Source of the DNA: Anastatus disparis
Lineage: Eukaryota; Arthropoda; Insecta; Hymenoptera; Eupelmidae
Assembly (NCBI GenBank): GCA_017163975.1
Contig: JAFFSR010000347.1
Coordinates: 4,989,001 to 5,053,000, forward strand
Direction of reading: 5' to 3'
Length of the DNA stretch: 64,000 nucleotides
Made by a program: the position numbers and the translations under genes
The notes under the pieces: model-generated
What the model was told of the DNA's origin: nothing
The model's input: only the letters and a program-made list of their open reading frames with translations
The model's database searches: none
Shown: positions 60,040 through 64,000 of the stretch, one piece after another
How positions within the stretch are numbered: the first letter of the stretch is position 1
Layout: every line of letters starts with the position of its first letter

Positions 60040-61025
60040 TCTCGAAATAATCTGCAATCAACTTCCTCAGGTGGATTCAAATCAGACTTCCGCAGGGAAC
60101 TTTCGACGAAATCTTCAGTGAAAATCAGCGAGCAATAATTAATATTATGTATTTAGACAACACAAGAGTTAGTTTATTACACAAAATTGAACATGGTTAA
60201 GTAAATGAACTTGAATTAATAATTTTCACTTTCTATTTATTATAATTAATTCAACACTTATTATTCTGACAATCTCTCAAAAATATTCAATTGTACAAGT
60301 GTAAAAGTGTAGAACTTCCCTAAATTATTAAATGATTGACTCTGACTCAAAATAAATCACTTTGATAATTAAAATTTAGTAAAAAACCTAAACACATGTA
60401 ATAAAATAAAATAATAGAATAATGTACAATAAACAATGTCAACGAAACCGGCGCTCATTATGACGAACAATTAGACGACGCACACTGACTCTATTCTTTT
60501 TTAAAAAAGAAATAAGATGTAGGACTCATCGTAGCAAATGCTAATCTCTCTCCAAAATTAATAAAGAAGAAATAGTAATTCCCCGTAAATCTCCTCTTTC
60601 ACAATATGAATTGCTTTCAAAATTTCTTCTCTGTCCTCTTTACAATAGAATAGAAATCTCGTTTATTTATAAAGGTAAAACCAAAATATTCTCTGCACTC
60701 AAAATCTCGGCCTAATAAAACAGAGTAGCAAGACTCAAAAGAAACTCAACGAACGCAAGCCAAAAATAAATATAAAAGCAACTAAGTGACTCTCTGAATA
60801 TCCAAGTAAAAAGTAAAGAAAAGAAGCGTCTTTTCTTGAGTTCCTTCTTCTTTATCCCCTCTAATTAATTAAAGCATAACTCTTTTTATAGTTGATTGGT
60901 TATTCATCCTTTCCGTAATTGTTATTTTTCAATTACAAAAAATACTCGATCATAACCAAACAACGCTTTTCCTTTTGGTGGCTTCTTTGATCGTAGCGCC
61001 CTCTATTTCTTGCACGCTCTTTTCA
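60040..61025 (+). repeat. Diverged relative of the 32309-34257 LTR
   Basis: It shares many blocks with 32440-33390, among them GGTGGATTC, GACGACGCACACTGACTCTA, AGAAGCGTCTTTTCTTGAG, CCTTTCCGTAATTGTTATTT and TTTTGGTGGCTTCTTTGAT. It lacks clear ends, so it is a partial or decayed copy in the same orientation. Confidence 0.75.
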
Positions 61026-61034
61026 AAAATATAT

Positions 61035-61195
61035 TTAAGAAACATTAAAATATATTTTAAATATATTAAAATATATTTCAAATATATTTCAAATATATTA
61101 AAATATATTTGAAATACATTAAAATATATTTGAAATACATTAAAATATATTTAAAATACATTAAAGTATATTTAAAATTCATTAAAATGTGTTTT
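61035..61195. repeat. Tandem repeat of about 20 bp
   Basis: Units of the type ATTAAAATATATTTGAAATAC repeated about seven times with small changes. Confidence 0.85.
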
Positions 61196-61198
61196 TTT

Positions 61199-61795
61199 AT
61201 TTTGTGCTAATAGGCCCTATAGACGGAGATATAAATATTTCTTCGAAATTGTAGTGAAAAAAAGTCTTCATAAGAACTTGAATAACTGAACAACCAAAAA
61301 TCTTACAGAAAATTATATGAAAAATAAAAAAGAGTACAGGTTAAAAACTATAATTTAAGCATTGTTGCATTAAAAAATCTCATATGGTTCAAAAATTACA
61401 GGCGATTAAAAAATGCTAATAAAATAGGGTAAAAATTTGATCGTATATTACATGCTGAAAATATTAATAAATATATAGTAATTTTCAATTAGGCACAACT
61501 TTTGAACTACAGAAGCTTTTTTGATGCAATAAAGCTTAAATTAAAGCTCTTATTTTGTACTTTTTTTCTATTTTTCATACATTTTTCTGTAAAATTTTTA
61601 GTTGTTTAACTATTCAAGTTCTTATAAACGCTTATTTTCTCTATATTTTCGAAGAAATGTCTATATCTCCGTCTATAGGGCCTATTAGCAAAAAAAAAAA
61701 ACACGGGTTCAATTTTTTTTTCCATCAAAGAATCATATTCTGCAGTTTCAGGCAAATCCGTTTCCCGGAGATCAAATGCTCTCCTTGTCAGTACA
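61199..61795. repeat. Palindrome of a dispersed repeat family
   Basis: TGCTAATAGGCCCTATAGAC at 61206 and its mirror near 61670-61690. The arms match over about 200 bp with an unpaired centre near 61430. The right arm continues as the family also found at 9640-10020. Confidence 0.75.
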
Positions 61796-64000
61796 TAAAT
61801 TAAGACGACCTATATTAGTACAACTTTTAACGCGACTTATTCCAAAAATTGTGTAGAATAGTACTGAATTTTTCTGTACCACGGAACTAAATTATCTTAT
61901 ACTAACATATTACCTACATAATGCCCACTGCGGTACTGTCAAGTATAAAACTTTAATATAATTAATACCTAGTAACGTAAAAACCATTAAATTGTATAAC
62001 AATTTACAACAGTTGATAAATATATAGTAAATCATATAATATATAACAATTTTAAATTACTAATAATTAATTTTACACTTAAAAGCTAACTATTTTAAAA
62101 CGAAGTATAACAGATAAACATGTATTGTTTTATTCCTTAAATATCACGAATAAAAAAATCGATTATAAGTAATTTAAAAGTATTATATATTAAATAAATA
62201 ATTCTACATTTATCAACTTTTAATTTTAGTAACAGAAAAATCCGTACCAAAAAAGATTAACAATCACATTTCCTGCGAAATATTGCTCTTGAATCGAATA
62301 GGTGAAATGTCAGTCTTAGTACCGAAAAAAAACAGTATTAAGCATCGAAAATTTATGCTCTCGGTTCATAATATAATAGTACCAAAATTAGTCCCTAAAA
62401 TTCAAGCTATAGTACTAATTAAAATTATATCGACACTTTTTTTAAAGCAAAAACTATAGTCAGACAATCGTTAAAAATTTCCAAATCCCTAGTAAAAAAA
62501 ATACCTCTGAAACTCGTTATTCTTTCTTTTTTGGACATTGTAAATTGATTTAGCTTTACAAAAAATAACATTTTGTTAACTTCTACTTTTGGCTTTTTAC
62601 AAAGTTTATTTGTTTCTAGATGTGAAGTAAAAACTACTGTTTACGAAGACTTATTATTTTTCCATTTCTAGACATTCGGGAACAATCTAGCTTGCTATGA
62701 AATAACGTTTTCCGCTTTCCGCAAAACTTTTTTTTCGTACACTTGTATGAACATATGTGTTTGAAAACAAGCTTTGCGCACATTGTACGAAAAATTTCGT
62801 TCGATCCTCGAAAAAAAGTGATTTTATCCTATATGTGAAATCACTTTTTCATACTCGTATCGAAAATAATTATTTATAGGCCAGTCAAATTACGATGTTT
62901 CAGCCCCTTTTTCAAAAAAATTGTAACCCAGGATTTCCGAACGGATTTTAGGACAAGTCATCAGGAACATTAATCCGTTGAATGAGCCAAAATCCTATTG
63001 TAGGAACATATTTTTATTAACAAATTAATGAATAAAAAAACACTTAATTGACCGTAGAGAAAAAACTATTGATTGTAAAAAAAATGTTTTAAGTGAACTT
63101 TGCAGATATTAAAAAGACCAACAAAATTTATTTTGGTACAATTTGATTATCTTCATTTGTTTATTCGCCAATCGCGAAAAATTACTAAAAATGGATATTT
63201 TAGCGATTGTTTATTACTCCGTTAAAAAAATAAGTAAGGTCTTGATAATTGGTGAAAGTCAAGCTCTGATGGTAGACAGCTTACAGTAAAAATATTCAAT
63301 AATTTTTGCATAATTAAAATTGTTTTTTAGAAATAGATCATATTGGCGTGATTATTCCCAAGCCGCTATGCATCGTACGAGGATGCATCAAAGTGATTTT
63401 AAAAGTTCGATATCTCTGCTTTATTGTACGATTCATAGCTAATTGATTTTCTAGAATTTATTTGTTTAAGAGGAGGTCGAAGTATCTGTCTTTATCTAAT
63501 AGTGTTTCTCATCATTTATGTAAACACCATTGGCTGTAACACGAAAAAAATGGAAGCCCCCGCTAGATACTAGTATAATGGTTAGATTTTATAATAAGAA
63601 TAAAATAATTTGATCATGTACTTATTGAATAATATGAGATCTACCAAAAAAGATAGGTTATATTTTAGATTTTCAGTAGGTCTCATAATATTCAAAAACC
63701 ACGTGATAAACTTATATTGTTCTTATAAAATCTATCTATTGAAGCGGGTTTGACTTTATCCACGGTCACCAGGTAATATTTAAATTACCGAATTTAAATT
63801 TACTTCATATGATTAATTACATGCATATACAAGGTGCATACAGCAATAATATAAAAGAAAATTATCTTTATCGACAATCTCCTCCAGTGCAATACTCTTG
63901 GAGATGCGATAGTTTATAATTTTCTTTTCGTGTGGAGGAGAGGGCAATGTGATAAAAGTTATTATCGACGACTCCGTTGAGTGCAACACTCTAAAGAGTG
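61796..64000. other. AT-rich DNA; repeated hairpin-like unit at the window end
   Basis: No gene supported. Near the end, two diverged units begin TTATCTTTATCGACAATCTC (about 63860) and TTATTATCGACGACTCCG (about 63959), each followed by GTGCAA(T/C)ACTCT. They suggest a tandem repeat of about 98 bp that continues beyond the window. Confidence 0.5.

Overview
The window is eukaryotic nuclear DNA, very AT-rich, with no operons, no ribosome-binding sites and no long uninterrupted gene. Helitrons, a Penelope-like fragment, Tc1 and mariner elements, Ty3-type LTR elements, tRNA- and 5S-derived SINEs and a Mutator-like element with an exonuclease domain together point to an arthropod, most likely an insect. 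The species cannot be named from the sequence. Nearly all recognisable coding sequence is decayed transposon sequence. The only candidate host exon is at 58063-58246 on the minus strand.

Layout. 1-3300: AT-rich DNA with a tRNA-like relic and a minus-strand Helitron. 3308-9600: a decayed Ty3-type element split by a Mutator-like transposon (4449-8270) with a 17-bp terminal repeat and a transposase-exonuclease gene. 9640-12872: dispersed repeats, half of a palindromic element, and a Tc1 3' half whose tail was hit by a 5S-derived SINE (exact 10-bp duplication). 13150-17000: Helitron ends, a complete short Helitron and several hairpin elements. 18322-24413: a long palindrome broken by a foldback element (12-bp duplication), then a complete but dead mariner-type element carrying a 128-bp insert. 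24740-26945: a satellite of about 100 bp period with a SINE inside. 27384-44308: a CA/CGTA-rich minisatellite split by one 16-kb Ty3-type retroelement. 44327-51800: SINEs, a Penelope-like fragment, an hAT-like hairpin and a GC-rich LTR-like region. 52373-57650: nested palindromes. 58000-64000: mostly featureless, with the candidate exon and a diverged LTR copy.

The most unusual content is in the LTRs of the 16-kb retroelement. Two unrelated families of short hairpins occur in tandem there. Family A has four copies at 28498-28836. Family B has three copies at 31997-32190 and four in the 3' LTR. In both, the core is conserved while the closing stem changes sequence and still pairs. That is the pattern of selected RNA structure. 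The hairpins lie downstream of the LTR TATA box, so they should be in the transcript leader. I could not assign them to a known RNA class.

The nesting gives relative insertion orders in several places, and the joins are supported by target-site duplications or by a preserved reading frame in the interrupted gene. All coordinates come from reading by eye. Boundaries of degenerate repeats are approximate.
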